A stretch of 64,000 nt of DNA from Pseudomonadota bacterium (lineage in GTDB: Bacteria > Chloroflexota > UBA5177). A model generated the notes under the pieces. That model did not search any database, was not told where the DNA came from, and worked only from the letters and a program-made list of their open reading frames with translations. Shown in pieces: positions 49,213 to 58,162 of this stretch. Each line of letters starts with the position of its first letter. Positions within the stretch are counted from its first letter, which is position 1. The position numbers and the translations under genes were made by a program. Where the stretch lies: contig JAJPIP010000033.1 of NCBI GenBank assembly GCA_021324655.1, positions 22,966 to 86,965 on the forward strand, in the 5' to 3' direction.

Positions 49213-49335
49213 GCAGGCAGTCCCGGCAGAGACAGCTCGTCGACGCCGCGCTCAGCGTCTTCTCTCGCCACGGCTACCACGAGGCCGCCATAGATGAGGT
49301 CGCAATGAGCATCGCTGACGCGTCTTTGAGCCAGG
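49213..49335 (+). pseudogene. TetR-family regulator, N-terminal fragment
   Basis: In frame with ATG 49305, the sequence upstream reads RQSRQRQLVDAALSVFSRHG, then YHEAAIDEVAMSIADASLSQ, the first two helices of a TetR DNA-binding domain. It then runs straight into the tRNA-end repeat at 49336 and has no C-terminal domain. The gene was cut by recombination at the tRNA-like site. Confidence 0.55.
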
Positions 49336-49380
49336 CTTCGGAACCGGGTGCTGGGGGTTCGAATCCCTCCAGATGCGCCA
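49336..49380 (+). repeat. Integration-site repeat B, tRNA 3' end
   Basis: A 45-base copy of the tRNA 3' segment of repeat A, differing at three positions (two in the variable region and acceptor GATGC instead of GGTGC). It lacks the upstream roughly 150-bp part and is joined to a TetR gene fragment. Confidence 0.7.
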
Positions 49381-49421
49381 CCGTTCGCTCGTGTCCGCCC
49401 GGTGGCTTGACCCTACGCCAG

Positions 49422-50009
49422 CTACTCGCCGCCCCGTCGCTTATCCTGCGACGCCCGTTCCCACTCGTGTCTCTCCAGCGCGTATTCGACCTCGCCGTGC
49501 TCATCTCCGGGGATCGGATAGGGCCACTCTGCTTGGAAGGTGCGGATATACCGTGGCCCCGCCTTCTCCATCACTCGGCGCGATGCGACGTGTACTGCCA
49601 TGGTGGACGCCATGACGCGCTGCACCCCCTGCTCGCTGAACCCCTTCTCGATCAACGCCCGAGAGCCTTCCGCCGCATATCCCTTCCCCCAGGCCGAGGC
49701 GCGGAACCTGTAGCCGAGCTCGACGTGTGTCGGATCATCCTCTTCGGGCCGAAAGTGAAACCAGCCGAGAAAGGTACCGGTCTCCTTTTCGATGGCGGCC
49801 CAGAAGCCGAGCCCGTCATAGCGCTCGTAGTAGCTGAGGAATCCCGGAAGCTCCTCGCTCTCTATCTCGGCCCGTGAGTGTGGAATGCCGCCGGTAATGA
49901 AGTGCATCACAGCAGGATCGCTGTCGAGTTCAACGAGGAGGTCCAGGTCTGCCGGGGTGAGCCGGCGCAGGAGCAATCGCTCGGTTTCGACAAAGACGTC
50001 CACCGGCAT
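49422..50009 (-). CDS. GNAT-family N-acetyltransferase
   Basis: 195 residues from ATG 50009, which GGAGG supports; a longer frame upstream lacks a site. Family layout: ETERLLLRRLTPADLDLLVELDSD, GFWAAIEKETGTFLGWFHF, VELGYRFRASAWGKGYAAEG (acetyl-CoA-binding loop) and HVASRRVMEKAG, as in RimJ/RimL-type acetyltransferases. The substrate is unknown. It is an isolated gene in the accessory zone. Confidence 0.88.
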   Translation of the reverse strand: MPVDVFVETERLLLRRLTPADLDLLVELDSDPAVMHFITGGIPHSRAEIESEELPGFLSYYERYDGLGFWAAIEKETGTFLGWFHFRPEEDDPTHVELGYRFRASAWGKGYAAEGSRALIEKGFSEQGVQRVMASTMAVHVASRRVMEKAGPRYIRTFQAEWPYPIPGDEHGEVEYALERHEWERASQDKRRGGE

Positions 50010-50330
50010 CGCCTCCACATATCGGTACGGGAACTCCCCATAGTATCCCGGGAACTCAGCGCAGCTGCTGAGCAGCGACATAGGCTTCCTTGGGCGGAAC
50101 GGTGGTGGAAACGCCTGGGCCAACTGTCGATTGGCGGGAACGCTTTGGACGCTTCGTAGCTGGCGGTCTGCACGCGATCATGCCCATCGTCTCAGTTCCG
50201 GCGTGAGGGAGTGAGCGCGGGGCGTGATCGTGCGGCTCCTTGACGCGTGAGCTCGTTCTGATCGGAATGACCCCGGGAACGGCCAACCGCTTGAGCGTTC
50301 CCGCCCGGGGCGAGCATTGGCCTTCCTCAC

Positions 50331-50396
50331 GTGGACGCCGTGCAGTTTGTCCGAGAGAGCCGAGACGAGCTCGAGGGCCGGTCGACTCCCGCGTGA
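50331..50396 (+). pseudogene. VapB-type antitoxin, C-terminal remnant
   Basis: VDAVQFVRESRDELEGRSTP-A-stop looks like the toxin-binding tail of a VapB/AbrB antitoxin. Its TGA overlaps the GTG of the PIN-domain gene, the usual vapBC coupling. No DNA-binding N-terminus is found; TGA at 50292 closes the frame upstream. Confidence 0.4.
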
Positions 50397-50839
50397 CGAT
50401 CGTCGTCGACGCCGATGTGCTGGTCGTGCTGGTCAGCGGGGATCCACGGCAGGAAGCAGCTCAGGGGCACCTCCGCGAATGGATCGCCGCCGATGAAGAC
50501 ATCCATGCGCCGGCGCTCTTGCCGTACGAGGTGGCAAACAGTCTGACTCGTGTCATCGCGAGCGGTCTCCTACCGTCCGATCGCGCTGCCGCCGCCTGGC
50601 AATCCACGTTGAGTCTCCCCATTTCCTACCATCCACTGCATGCGGGAGGGGACAGGGTAATCGAAACGGCCCTCCGGCTGCAGCGCCATACCGCGTATGA
50701 GCCGAACAGAAAGTCCGGCGGACCGCGTCGGGGTAGAGTCGGCGAGCAGCGTGACGCCAGCACCCGCAAGTCGATTGACATGAAGTACGCTCATCCAGAG
50801 GGCACCGCTCCGGAGCGGAGGACGCGATCCCGCGTGTGA
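50393..50839 (+). pseudogene. VapC-like PIN-domain toxin, truncated
   Basis: The N-terminal two thirds are a PIN RNase: TIVVDADVLVVLVSGDP (first acidic residue), APALLPYEVANSLTRVIASG (Glu) and IETALRLQRHTAYE. The expected DAAYVALAE-type third acidic motif is missing. After about residue 103 the frame turns into basic sequence of no family, so the 3' end was probably replaced by a deletion. With only an antitoxin tail upstream, the pair is likely dead. Sequence 50840-51136 shows no gene. Confidence 0.55.
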
Positions 50840-51136
50840 CGTGCAGCCCATGTAGATCATGGTCGCAGTGGACTGTCGCAGGGTGCGGAGAATCCTCAGG
50901 TGTAGCGGACGTGGTGCGTGAGTAGCCACATTGTCAAGGAGTGCCGCACCGTGCCAGTCGCGAGAATGAGCATTTTCATGCGCAATCCTTTATGCTGAAA
51001 GCAGGTGGCGGAGAGGAATTTACTTCTCACGCGTCACCGTCGCGTTTGTACAGAGCCATCTACAGCCGCGGCCACGGCGTAGTGTCTCGACCTGATATGG
51101 GCCGAGGTGGTGGTCTCAGTACAAAGGAACCAATCG

Positions 51137-51394
51137 ATGGACAGCAGCAGCCAGGCGGTTACATCCGCCACAACCGATGCTGAACGGGCCGACGGCCTGC
51201 AAGCCCTGAAGCTGCTTACGGCTCGCTACGAGCAGCTCAGTTGGTCCACTAGCGCGGAGGACCAGAGGGAGCGAGCCCTTCTCGATGCGACGGCCATGAA
51301 GCTGTACAGAGCGCTCCATCCCCGATCGGTCCACTCTTGGGACGAGTCGTATGAAGTAGTGCTGCGAACCAAGCGCCGGGCGGCGCGAGCATAG
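51137..51394 (+). CDS. Small hypothetical protein
   Basis: 85 residues, soluble and helical: ADGLQALKLLTARYEQLSWS and EDQRERALLDATAMKLYRAL. AAAGGAAC precedes ATG 51137 at good distance, and the composition is protein-like. No family is recognised and there is no operon partner. Confidence 0.5.
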   Translation: MDSSSQAVTSATTDAERADGLQALKLLTARYEQLSWSTSAEDQRERALLDATAMKLYRALHPRSVHSWDESYEVVLRTKRRAARA

Positions 51395-51611
51395 AAGACG
51401 TCCATGCCCCAGCTCTCTGCACTTACGAAGCGACGGTACGATACCGCATACATTGTGCTGACCCACCAACTCGGAGCGGCTCTCCGGACCTTCGACGGCC
51501 CGCTCGCCGGAAACGCCGGTGGCTTGGGGTTCTCTATCCATGTTATCGAGCAGGAAGTTCGCCGGTAGGACTGCGCTCGGTACGCTGGGAACGCGGACTC
51601 CTGCGGTGCAC

Positions 51612-51835
51612 TTTGACCGCAGTTTGACCACAAAAATCACTGCTCGCCGGCATTCGCTTTTGTTCGCCGCTGTCCTGCAGGCTGAAACAACCCGCTCGTC
51701 GAAGCGGCAACGAACGCATACGACCCCCCGTGAACCTGGGCGGAAATAGACAGTATCAAACTTCGGAACTGGGTGTCGGGGGCTTGCACCTTTGGCCTAT
51801 CGTTGCGCTCCCGCCAACGAAACATTGACGCCTGC
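51612..51835 (+). repeat. Integration-site repeat E, partial tRNA end
   Basis: It starts TTTGACCGCAGTTTGACCAC and follows the layout of repeats A and D to the 22 bases of tRNA end at 51761-51782 (CTTCGGAACTGGGTGTCGGG-GG), then departs before the T-loop. The following stretch GACGCCTGCTTAATGTC with CTTTCGTCA (near 51829-51850) recurs at 61551-61575 after partial copy F. The rest of 51395-52057 shows no gene. Confidence 0.6.
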
Positions 51836-52057
51836 TTAATGTCTTTCGTCAACGTGTCCCGTCGGTTTCGATCTTGCGAGGTCTGAGCCAATGTACATCA
51901 GCTGCATCACAGGGCGACAGTTGGCGAAGAAGGAGATCGTCCGGCCAGGAATGCCAAAGGGCTGCACGCATGGGGAGGCGCCTTTCGCAGGAAATTCAGC
52001 TATCACTGGATGTCCCTGTCAGCGTGGGGCGCCTCCCCGCTCACGTTTTCAACCGGC

Positions 52058-52693
52058 TCAATAGCGTGTGTGCTTCGTGCGCTCGTCCATGAACGTCCCA
52101 AGCCGTACCATGTCGGCGACCTTGATCTTCTGGTTCGACTGGACCATGATGACCGCGGTGTACAGGCCACGCGTGAAAGTGAGGCCCAGACTGTGGACGC
52201 CAACTCCATGCGACTTCGTCGGACTCGTGATGTCCACCATGAATGCTTCAGCACCCACATCGTGAATGATGGTCACCCTACCGAGCGTAGGGCTCAGGTC
52301 TCCGGCCCACCTATAAAACGCGATCGAGTGGGCCACGCCGCAGGATGCCTCAGACGCACTCTTGTACGTGTACACGTCGCTGAGCACACCCAGAACGCCC
52401 TTTGTACCCAGCGGTCCAGCGAACGTGGCGCTGTAGTGAGTGACAGGCGGCTTCGATGCACACGGTCCGAACACGTACGACTTGCCGAAGCCGGCACTCC
52501 CGGCGGAGAGGGCGCTACCGAGGACGCGGTGCACCTCCGTCAGCGTGAGAGAGACCGACTTTGCGTTCGCAGCATGGGCGGGCCGCCGGGCCGGCGCAGC
52601 ACCAACTCCTGGGGCGACGGCGCCCTGGCCAATGAACAGGGTTGTCAGAATGGGGAGGGCTGCCCGTACAGATGCGATCCGTGCGATGGTCAT
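52058..52693 (-). CDS. Secreted hypothetical protein, 211 aa
   Basis: A signal peptide covers residues 1-about 42 (IARIASVRAALPILTTLFIG ... AHAANA). The mature part has a SLTLTEVHRVLG motif, two Cys (FGPCASKPP and ASCGVAHS) and a beta-rich second half, and resembles other exported one-domain proteins of this group. No family is recognised. It lies 186 bases from the next minus-strand gene. Confidence 0.65.
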   Translation of the reverse strand: MTIARIASVRAALPILTTLFIGQGAVAPGVGAAPARRPAHAANAKSVSLTLTEVHRVLGSALSAGSAGFGKSYVFGPCASKPPVTHYSATFAGPLGTKGVLGVLSDVYTYKSASEASCGVAHSIAFYRWAGDLSPTLGRVTIIHDVGAEAFMVDITSPTKSHGVGVHSLGLTFTRGLYTAVIMVQSNQKIKVADMVRLGTFMDERTKHTRY

Positions 52694-52879
52694 GATATGC
52701 TTCCTCTTCTGCGAATGTCTTCGTCTGGGCGCTCGGCTCGTGGCTGTGCCGCTCAGGGTGCCCGACGGAAGATCGTGGGGGAGTACCAGTTGGTGATGGT
52801 CCTTAACGCTCCCGGCATCCGGCCAGGTGGGCCACCGTTCACTGATGAGAAACGCACCGGGACATCTCCGTGCCGGCGC

Positions 52880-53194
52880 TCAGGCGATGGTTGCCGGTGC
52901 GCTGCGACGCATGCTGATCCAGGTACGGACGCGCTGATGCACGAAAGCGCCGGCGAACAAGAGCCCAATGGAAAGACCGAGAATGGGCGGCTGGACGATC
53001 CAGTACAGGGCGCCCTGGACGGTTTTTTGCCCGTTTTCACCGCCGAAGGCGATCACTCCTGGTTGGACGATGTACGCGGTTTGCACTGCCAGGAAGACGT
53101 ACCAGGCGACACCGGCGAGGGCAAACGCATACCAGCGTCGACCGAATAGGAGCCCCGCTGCGAGGGCCACAACGGTTCCGAACATGAGAGTCAT
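52880..53194 (-). CDS. Small membrane protein divergent from the wHTH pair
   Basis: 104 residues, three membrane segments (VVALAAGLLFGRR, WYAFALAGVAWYVFLAVQTAYI, PPILGLSIGLLFAGAFV) and a basic C-terminus. CAAGGAGACAGAAA precedes the start. It is divergent from the 53294 gene across a region holding two matching operator-like palindromes, so it may be under the same control. Confidence 0.65.
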   Translation of the reverse strand: MTLMFGTVVALAAGLLFGRRWYAFALAGVAWYVFLAVQTAYIVQPGVIAFGGENGQKTVQGALYWIVQPPILGLSIGLLFAGAFVHQRVRTWISMRRSAPATIA

Positions 53195-53228
53195 TTTCTG
53201 TCTCCTTGAATGATGATGGTCGACCAGG

Positions 53229-53274
53229 TACTCTGTAGTAGAGAGTATCTGGTATTACTCTACAGTAGAGAGTA
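53229..53274. promoter_or_regulatory. Two identical-arm operator palindromes
   Basis: TACTCT-n7-AGAGTA occurs at 53229-53247 and again at 53256-53274, 27 bases centre to centre. A third half site (TACTCT) starts at 53273. They lie between the two divergent genes, just ahead of the operon that encodes a winged-helix protein, a likely autorepressor. Confidence 0.6.
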
Positions 53275-53293
53275 CTCTGTGTCAAGGAGTTTC

Positions 53294-53881
53294 GTGTTGC
53301 ATCCAACCCACGTCGAGCGGGCCAGCGCCCGGGAGGAACTCGATGCATTGACCCGTCTGCACGCGGAGGGTAGACGGAGGATGGCGTCGATGTGGTTCCC
53401 CCTCACCGTCTTCGGCATCATTTACCTGGGCGTCGCACCGTTAGCGCTGCTCATCCACCGCAATCACCTTGCCCCCTACTTTGCCCTCTGTCTCGGCATC
53501 GGGTCGATTCTGACCGCCAGGCACTATCGTCTTCGCGGTGACGTGGAGGGCGTCCACACCAGGGTCTTACCCTGGTTACTCACGTCGATCATCATGACCG
53601 TCGGGGGCGGAGTTGCGTCCTTTACCGGATTCATCATCGGTTCCGAGTTCCTCGATACCGCGGGACCATTTCTGGTGGTCGCATCGTTCTTTCTGGCTTT
53701 TGCGCTCATCGTGCACAGTCGGTTGCTGTTGGCAGACGCATGTGCCATGGTCGTATTGTGCATGGTGTCTGGCTGGATTGCGCGTGGGGACGGACGCGTC
53801 GCCTTGCAGGCGGCGCTGTACGGGGTCCTGCTCCTCGGGTCCGCCTGGGTGCAACGCACCGCTGAGAGACGGACCGCATGA
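53294..53881 (+). CDS. Membrane protein co-encoded with a winged-helix regulator
   Basis: 195 residues from GTG 53294, which AAGGAG supports; the longer frame would run through the operator repeats. A short soluble start (HVERASAREELDALTRLHAEG) precedes five or six membrane segments, including FGIIYLGVAPLALLIH, LLTSIIMTVGGGVASFTGF and FLVVASFFLAFALIVHSRLLL. Its stop overlaps the regulator start by 4 bases. Function unknown. Confidence 0.7.
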   Translation: MLHPTHVERASAREELDALTRLHAEGRRRMASMWFPLTVFGIIYLGVAPLALLIHRNHLAPYFALCLGIGSILTARHYRLRGDVEGVHTRVLPWLLTSIIMTVGGGVASFTGFIIGSEFLDTAGPFLVVASFFLAFALIVHSRLLLADACAMVVLCMVSGWIARGDGRVALQAALYGVLLLGSAWVQRTAERRTA

Positions 53882-54237
53882 TACATCCTTCTGAGCAGCT
53901 CGACGACGATGTGCATCAACGCGTGCGACTCGGTATCCTGGCGCTCCTCAACAACGTCACGCGCGCCGACTTCGCTCACCTCAAGAGCACGCTAAACACG
54001 AGCGATGGAAACCTGGGACGTCATTTGCGCGTCCTCGAGGATGCCGGCTTCGTCGACATCACAAAGGTTGTGGACGGTCGTCGCCCACGAACCTGGGTGA
54101 AGATCACGAGGGAGGGGCGTACGGCATTGCGCCGCGAGATCGAAGCACTGAAAGAGATCGTGGCGTTCGTGGAAGGCGAGTCAGATCGTGTTCGCCAGAC
54201 CGGCCGCTCCCTCGCTCGTGATTCGAGTACGGCGTAG
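53878..54237 (+). CDS. Winged-helix transcriptional regulator (MarR/ArsR-like)
   Basis: 119 residues. DNA-binding domain: VRLGILALLNNVTRADFAHL, LNTSDGNLGRHLRVLEDAGFV and RRPRTWVKITREGRTALRRE, the compact winged-helix type often paired with a membrane protein of unknown function. It overlaps the upstream gene and is expected to bind the TACTCT palindromes at 53229-53274. A tRNA-end repeat follows 25 bases after its stop. Confidence 0.85.
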   Translation: MIHPSEQLDDDVHQRVRLGILALLNNVTRADFAHLKSTLNTSDGNLGRHLRVLEDAGFVDITKVVDGRRPRTWVKITREGRTALRREIEALKEIVAFVEGESDRVRQTGRSLARDSSTA

Positions 54238-54262
54238 GCGAGGAGTTCCGCAACAGACCACT

Positions 54263-54307
54263 CTTCGCAACTGGGTGTCGGGGGTTCGAATCCCTCCAGG
54301 TGCGCCA
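54263..54307 (+). repeat. Integration-site repeat C, tRNA 3' end
   Basis: The 45-base tRNA 3' segment with intact T-arm, acceptor strand and CCA. Downstream, TTGACCACAATT...CCACAATTTGG at 54366-54391 resembles the left-end sequence of repeats A and D. Confidence 0.72.
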
Positions 54308-54936
54308 CCGTCTGCCGGTGTTCGCCGACGACCGGCTGTACGGCAGCCAGGAGACGCGTGGCCGATTGACCACAATTCGGCCACAATTTGGGTATAAAAC
54401 GGGACGGCGAACGACTGCGAGCCAACCCGGGCGCGTCTCCAGCACTTTGGAGATACTGCGAAAATCCGCACCAGGATGCAGATTTTCCGGCAGGGCCAGA
54501 GGACTCCAGGCGAGTGAACAGTGGCGAACAGGCGGGAAACAGTCCTGAGAACTGGTCAAATGTGCATCCGGTGGGTGTTGCCTCCCTCGGCCCTCCTGCC
54601 AGCGACCGCATCTGCTCGCCGTTGTTCGCCTCGACCCGGCAAGACCGCCGTCCAATGTCACATCTCCGGGCAGCGCCCGTCGCTCGCAGCGATCCACTAA
54701 CGCGCCCGCGTGCATCGCTGCTTCCTCCGTTGCACAGTTCTAGACCCGCACGGAAGACCCATCTCGCCTGGCCCTTCCGCACCTGAAGCACGGGATCCTT
54801 GAGATCATCGAGCAACAACTCGGGATGGGAGATCGGCCCGAAGCACGGTTGGCGCTCGACCGGCTGCTCGTCTCCTGATATCCGCGCCAGCGGCTAGCGG
54901 CTACGCTTCGATGTCGGGGGCTAAAGACTCTTGCCT
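54308..54936. other. Region after repeat C without a gene
   Basis: Apart from the TTGACCACAATT arm-like repeats at 54366-54391 I see no gene, RNA or repeat that I can support. The open frames on the minus strand are reverse reads of the tRNA end and its flanks. Confidence 0.35.
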
Positions 54937-55857
54937 CTACCTGACGACGTGATCGATATCGTCACGCATCATGGTGTGCGAAGGCACGAAGTTGTGAGGC
55001 TGAGGTCCTATCGGCCGCCCCGTGCGGTTGGCCTCCTGGATGGCCCTGAACGCAACGATCTCCGCACCCACCATCAGGATGAGTGAAAAGAAGTAGATCC
55101 ATGCCGCGAGGACGATCATGGGAGCAATCACGGCCCCGTACCGACTGAAGTGGCTGATCTGGGTGTAGAGGGGCCAGATGAAGCTCAGGATCTGGAACAG
55201 GATCGCCGCCACCAGCGCTCCTCGCCAAACATGTGCCAGCTTGAATCGCGGCTGTGCATTCGGAAAAACGAGATACAGGACGACGAAGAGCAGGAAGGCC
55301 GCAGCGAGGCTGATGGCGGTCCCGATCAGGAAGGCCCGTTCGCCCGGGATCGGAGCACTGGGATAAAGACGCGAGATGACCGCCCCGGCCGTCGTGGCCA
55401 CAACGATGGTCAACATCAGCGCGACGAAGACGACGATCATGCCGACATCCAGCAGCTTCTCTTTGAGGAAGTCGCGCCCGTTCACCTCAAAGACGGGTTG
55501 GAAGACGGTTGAGAAGACTCCGCCGACGTTGGAACCGCCCCAGAGGATGCCAACAACGCCGATGAGAGCGAGCACGCCACGATGCCGGATCGAGGTCGTG
55601 ACAAGTTGCCTGATGTCGTGTGGCTGGAGCGTGCCCTGTAACGCGCTGCTGACGTGATGCACGACGGCCTGCTGGCTGGCGGGGTCGCGAAGAAAGAGGC
55701 TACTAATCGCAACGAGGCCGACCACGATAGGCACGACCGAGGTGAGCAACGTCCAGGCGACGGCAGAGGCCAGGAAGGTGAGGTTGTCCTGCATCACCTT
55801 GTGGATGAACAGGTTGAGGCTGCGATGCCGATGCAAGAAGCCGGATACAAACTCCAT
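54937..55857 (-). CDS. YihY/BrkB-family membrane protein
   Basis: 306 residues, six predicted helices. Family features: MQDNLTFLASAVAWTLLTSVVPIVVG at the first helix, GILWGGSNVGGVFSTVFQPVFEV, YLVFPNAQPRFKLAHVWRGALVA and YGAVIAPMIVLAAWIYFFSLIL near the end. These proteins are conserved inner-membrane proteins of unsettled function, formerly misnamed RNase BN. It is followed on the same strand by no close partner. Confidence 0.9.
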   Translation of the reverse strand: MEFVSGFLHRHRSLNLFIHKVMQDNLTFLASAVAWTLLTSVVPIVVGLVAISSLFLRDPASQQAVVHHVSSALQGTLQPHDIRQLVTTSIRHRGVLALIGVVGILWGGSNVGGVFSTVFQPVFEVNGRDFLKEKLLDVGMIVVFVALMLTIVVATTAGAVISRLYPSAPIPGERAFLIGTAISLAAAFLLFVVLYLVFPNAQPRFKLAHVWRGALVAAILFQILSFIWPLYTQISHFSRYGAVIAPMIVLAAWIYFFSLILMVGAEIVAFRAIQEANRTGRPIGPQPHNFVPSHTMMRDDIDHVVR

Positions 55858-55928
55858 GGTCGTCTTCCCGCTCCAGCGCGGTCAGCCCCTCCGTTTCCAT
55901 GCCGCCGGCCGCCGGTGATCCCGCGTAC

Positions 55929-56222
55929 TCAGATGTCGTGTACCTCATTCGAACGTGCGGCCGCTGCATCCGCCCGCTCGTGCGCTGTCACCTGCCCCTG
56001 CAACTCATGGCGCTCACGCATGCGCCGGAAGCGGCCCGGAGCCGAGACGATCCAGCCCAGGAGCACGCCAAGCGCGACAGCCGCGATGAGCGCGAGCACC
56101 ATGGGCACCGACGGGACCTTGAATACCAGGAAGTGAAGTGTCACCGCCTGCGTATTTTGCGCGCCGAACAGGACCACGGCGGCTACCACGATCAGACCAA
56201 CGATGAGTTTCAAAGGGCCCAT
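55929..56222 (-). CDS. LapA-domain (DUF1049) membrane protein
   Basis: 97 residues: an N-terminal helix LKLIVGLIVVAAVVLFGAQN, the family signature AQNTQAVTLHFLVFKVPSVP, a second helix VLALIAAVALGVLLGWIV, and a cytoplasmic charged tail. The family contains lipopolysaccharide-assembly protein LapA/YciS and many homologues in other bacteria; no role can be assigned here. AGGAGTG precedes the start. Confidence 0.82.
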   Translation of the reverse strand: MGPLKLIVGLIVVAAVVLFGAQNTQAVTLHFLVFKVPSVPMVLALIAAVALGVLLGWIVSAPGRFRRMRERHELQGQVTAHERADAAAARSNEVHDI

Positions 56223-56247
56223 AGATACACTCCTCTACCCTTCTTCC

Positions 56248-57273
56248 CTATTCAGGATCCGCAGGGGCGCTTCCTGTCGTACGCATCGGCACCTCGCGCA
56301 TTCGGGCGATCGCTCGCCGCGAGGTCTCATCGCGCCGATCGTAGCGCTGGGTCGTCAGCACGCTGCAATGCCCAGCGAGCCGCTGGACTGTGGCGATGTC
56401 GACGCCTTCATCCAGCAAGCCCGAGATAAAGCTCCGGCGCAGGTCCTGGGAGGAGAACGACCCCACTCCCGCCTGCTGCCCTCGCTTCTGCAGCATCCTA
56501 TGGACTGACTGATCGGCCATCCGCTGTTCTCGTAGCAGAATCTTCTGCCCCCGGTTAATGGGCACAAAGAGGGGACCCGCGTTCGTCCCGCGAATTTCTA
56601 TCCACCGCTCCAGGGCGCGTGCGGCACCACCCGCGGCGTAGACGACCCGCTCCCGGCTGTCTCGCGTGGCGCGGACCGTCAGGGCTCCGCTCGGGACATG
56701 ATAGTCACGCACGTCGAGCGCGACCGCCTCCGAGCGGCGCAGGCCGGCCGCAAAGAGGACCGTGAGGAGCGCCGCATCGCGTACGCCGGCTGGTGTCCCG
56801 TCGCGGTCACACGCCGCGAAGAGCGCTTCGATCTCCTCATGAGAGAGCACGCGGCCCCGAGGGGAGATAAACCAGGGCACACTTTGGACTGCCGCCGCAC
56901 GGTGGTAGGTATCTGCATCCATCAACCCGAGTTGCCAGGCTTCCTTGAGGACACCTCGGAGCGCCGCCAACATCCGGTTTGCTGTGGTCGGCGCATACTG
57001 CAATGCCACGGCGCTCCGGATGCGTTCGGTCTGATGCTGGTCGAGCCGGTGCCAGGGCAGATCGAGAGCTGTGGCCTCATCCCCACTCACAAGCGCCGCG
57101 ATCCGATCGAGCGCGACCCCCTGCGTCCGCCGGGATCCGGGCGCGAGGCGATCCAGGTAGCGCAGCACCGGGTTGCCATGAGCTGCAAGAGGCTGGTGGA
57201 CGGACGTGCTCGTTTGCTCTGTGGTGTCGATAGCGTCCTCCCCGCGAATACTTCTGAAAAATATCATTTTCAT
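56248..57273 (-). CDS. Tyrosine recombinase/integrase
   Basis: About 341 residues from ATG 57273; the longer frame upstream is not integrase-like. Catalytic domain: VLFAAGLRRSEAVALDVRDY (box-I Arg), VRATRDSRERVVYAAG, SSQDLRRSFISGLLDEG and LAGHCSVLTTQRYDRRD (His, nucleophile Tyr). The usual His of HxLR is Gln here (SQDLRR). An N-terminal core-binding domain spans about 30-150. It is the only integrase in the tRNA-repeat zone and is a candidate for the enzyme that inserted at least one of the islands. Confidence 0.85.
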   Translation of the reverse strand: MKMIFFRSIRGEDAIDTTEQTSTSVHQPLAAHGNPVLRYLDRLAPGSRRTQGVALDRIAALVSGDEATALDLPWHRLDQHQTERIRSAVALQYAPTTANRMLAALRGVLKEAWQLGLMDADTYHRAAAVQSVPWFISPRGRVLSHEEIEALFAACDRDGTPAGVRDAALLTVLFAAGLRRSEAVALDVRDYHVPSGALTVRATRDSRERVVYAAGGAARALERWIEIRGTNAGPLFVPINRGQKILLREQRMADQSVHRMLQKRGQQAGVGSFSSQDLRRSFISGLLDEGVDIATVQRLAGHCSVLTTQRYDRRDETSRRAIARMREVPMRTTGSAPADPE

Positions 57274-57426
57274 AACCGATTGTACTATACTTAGGTGTAG
57301 GAGTGGCCTGGGGTTCCTCCCATCACACTTTGACTCGCGCCTGTACTGAGCCATCTGCATCCGCGAACACCGACAAGAGCCTTGACTCTTCAAGGGTCGA
57401 GGTGGTGGTGATAGCAGGAGGTCGCG

Positions 57427-57888
57427 ATGTCAATCGGACCCGGTGCCGCGGACGCAGTACTGCAACCGGCGCGCACGCAGGATAGTGATCCCCGTTTAGG
57501 GGAACAGGGAGAACGGTGCCTCGGGGCGCCGACAGAGATTCCAGAGGCACGTCCAGCTGGAGCTGGAGACTCCGCGTCCTTTGCGTACATCTGGCAATTG
57601 TTCGGCTACACCATTCTTGACCGATCCGGGGCGAAGATGGGCCCCATTACCCGCGTCTGGACGGACACGGCGAGCGGCCACTTGAAATTCGTCGGACTCG
57701 CCACCGGCCGGCTCCGGCGCCAAGCCCACGTTATTCCAGCGGGAGACGTTCACATTGACGACCACGAGCGTTCGATGACGGTTGCGTACCGGGCAGCCAC
57801 GATTCGCGGCGCCCCGTGCCACAACACGGACGTCAGCCTTAAGAACGACCAGGAACGAAAGGTCTATGCCCACTATGACAATAGTTGA
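57427..57888 (+). CDS. PRC-barrel domain protein
   Basis: 153 residues. An N-terminal polar linker (1-55) precedes a PRC-barrel at 60-135: LFGYTILDRSGAKMGPITRVW, HLKFVGLATGRL, HVIPAGDVHIDDHERSM. PRC-barrels occur in photosynthetic reaction centre H subunits and RimM and as stand-alone stress-related proteins; here it is stand-alone. AGGAGG lies just before the ATG. Confidence 0.8.
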   Translation: MSIGPGAADAVLQPARTQDSDPRLGEQGERCLGAPTEIPEARPAGAGDSASFAYIWQLFGYTILDRSGAKMGPITRVWTDTASGHLKFVGLATGRLRRQAHVIPAGDVHIDDHERSMTVAYRAATIRGAPCHNTDVSLKNDQERKVYAHYDNS

Positions 57889-58111
57889 AGCATCCGTCGC
57901 GACCGGACGCATCGAGATGGAGGGCGGCCCGCAACGAGCCACCCCAGTCCCAATCAATATCTCTGAATACACGCGGTGCGCCACCTACGGAGAGGCAAAG
58001 TCTCTTGCTGCGTGCAGACGGCGAGAAGGGATGCCGGCCCAGGCAGTCCTCGTAATGTCCCTCGACTGCTGGTGCGTCCGCGAGAGCACCGCTCCCCAGC
58101 GATACCGATGA
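57866..58111 (+). CDS. Possible small ORF after the PRC-barrel gene
   Basis: 81 residues overlapping the PRC-barrel 3' end: TIVEASVATGRIEMEGGPQR, then a Cys-containing second half. It is weakly protein-like, and the ribosome site is poor. It could be spurious. Confidence 0.3.
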   Translation: MPTMTIVEASVATGRIEMEGGPQRATPVPINISEYTRCATYGEAKSLAACRRREGMPAQAVLVMSLDCWCVRESTAPQRYR

Positions 58112-58162
58112 GATGGAGTCGAACCCTTCGGGCGTGTGGCTTCAATATGACGGAGGCAAGCT

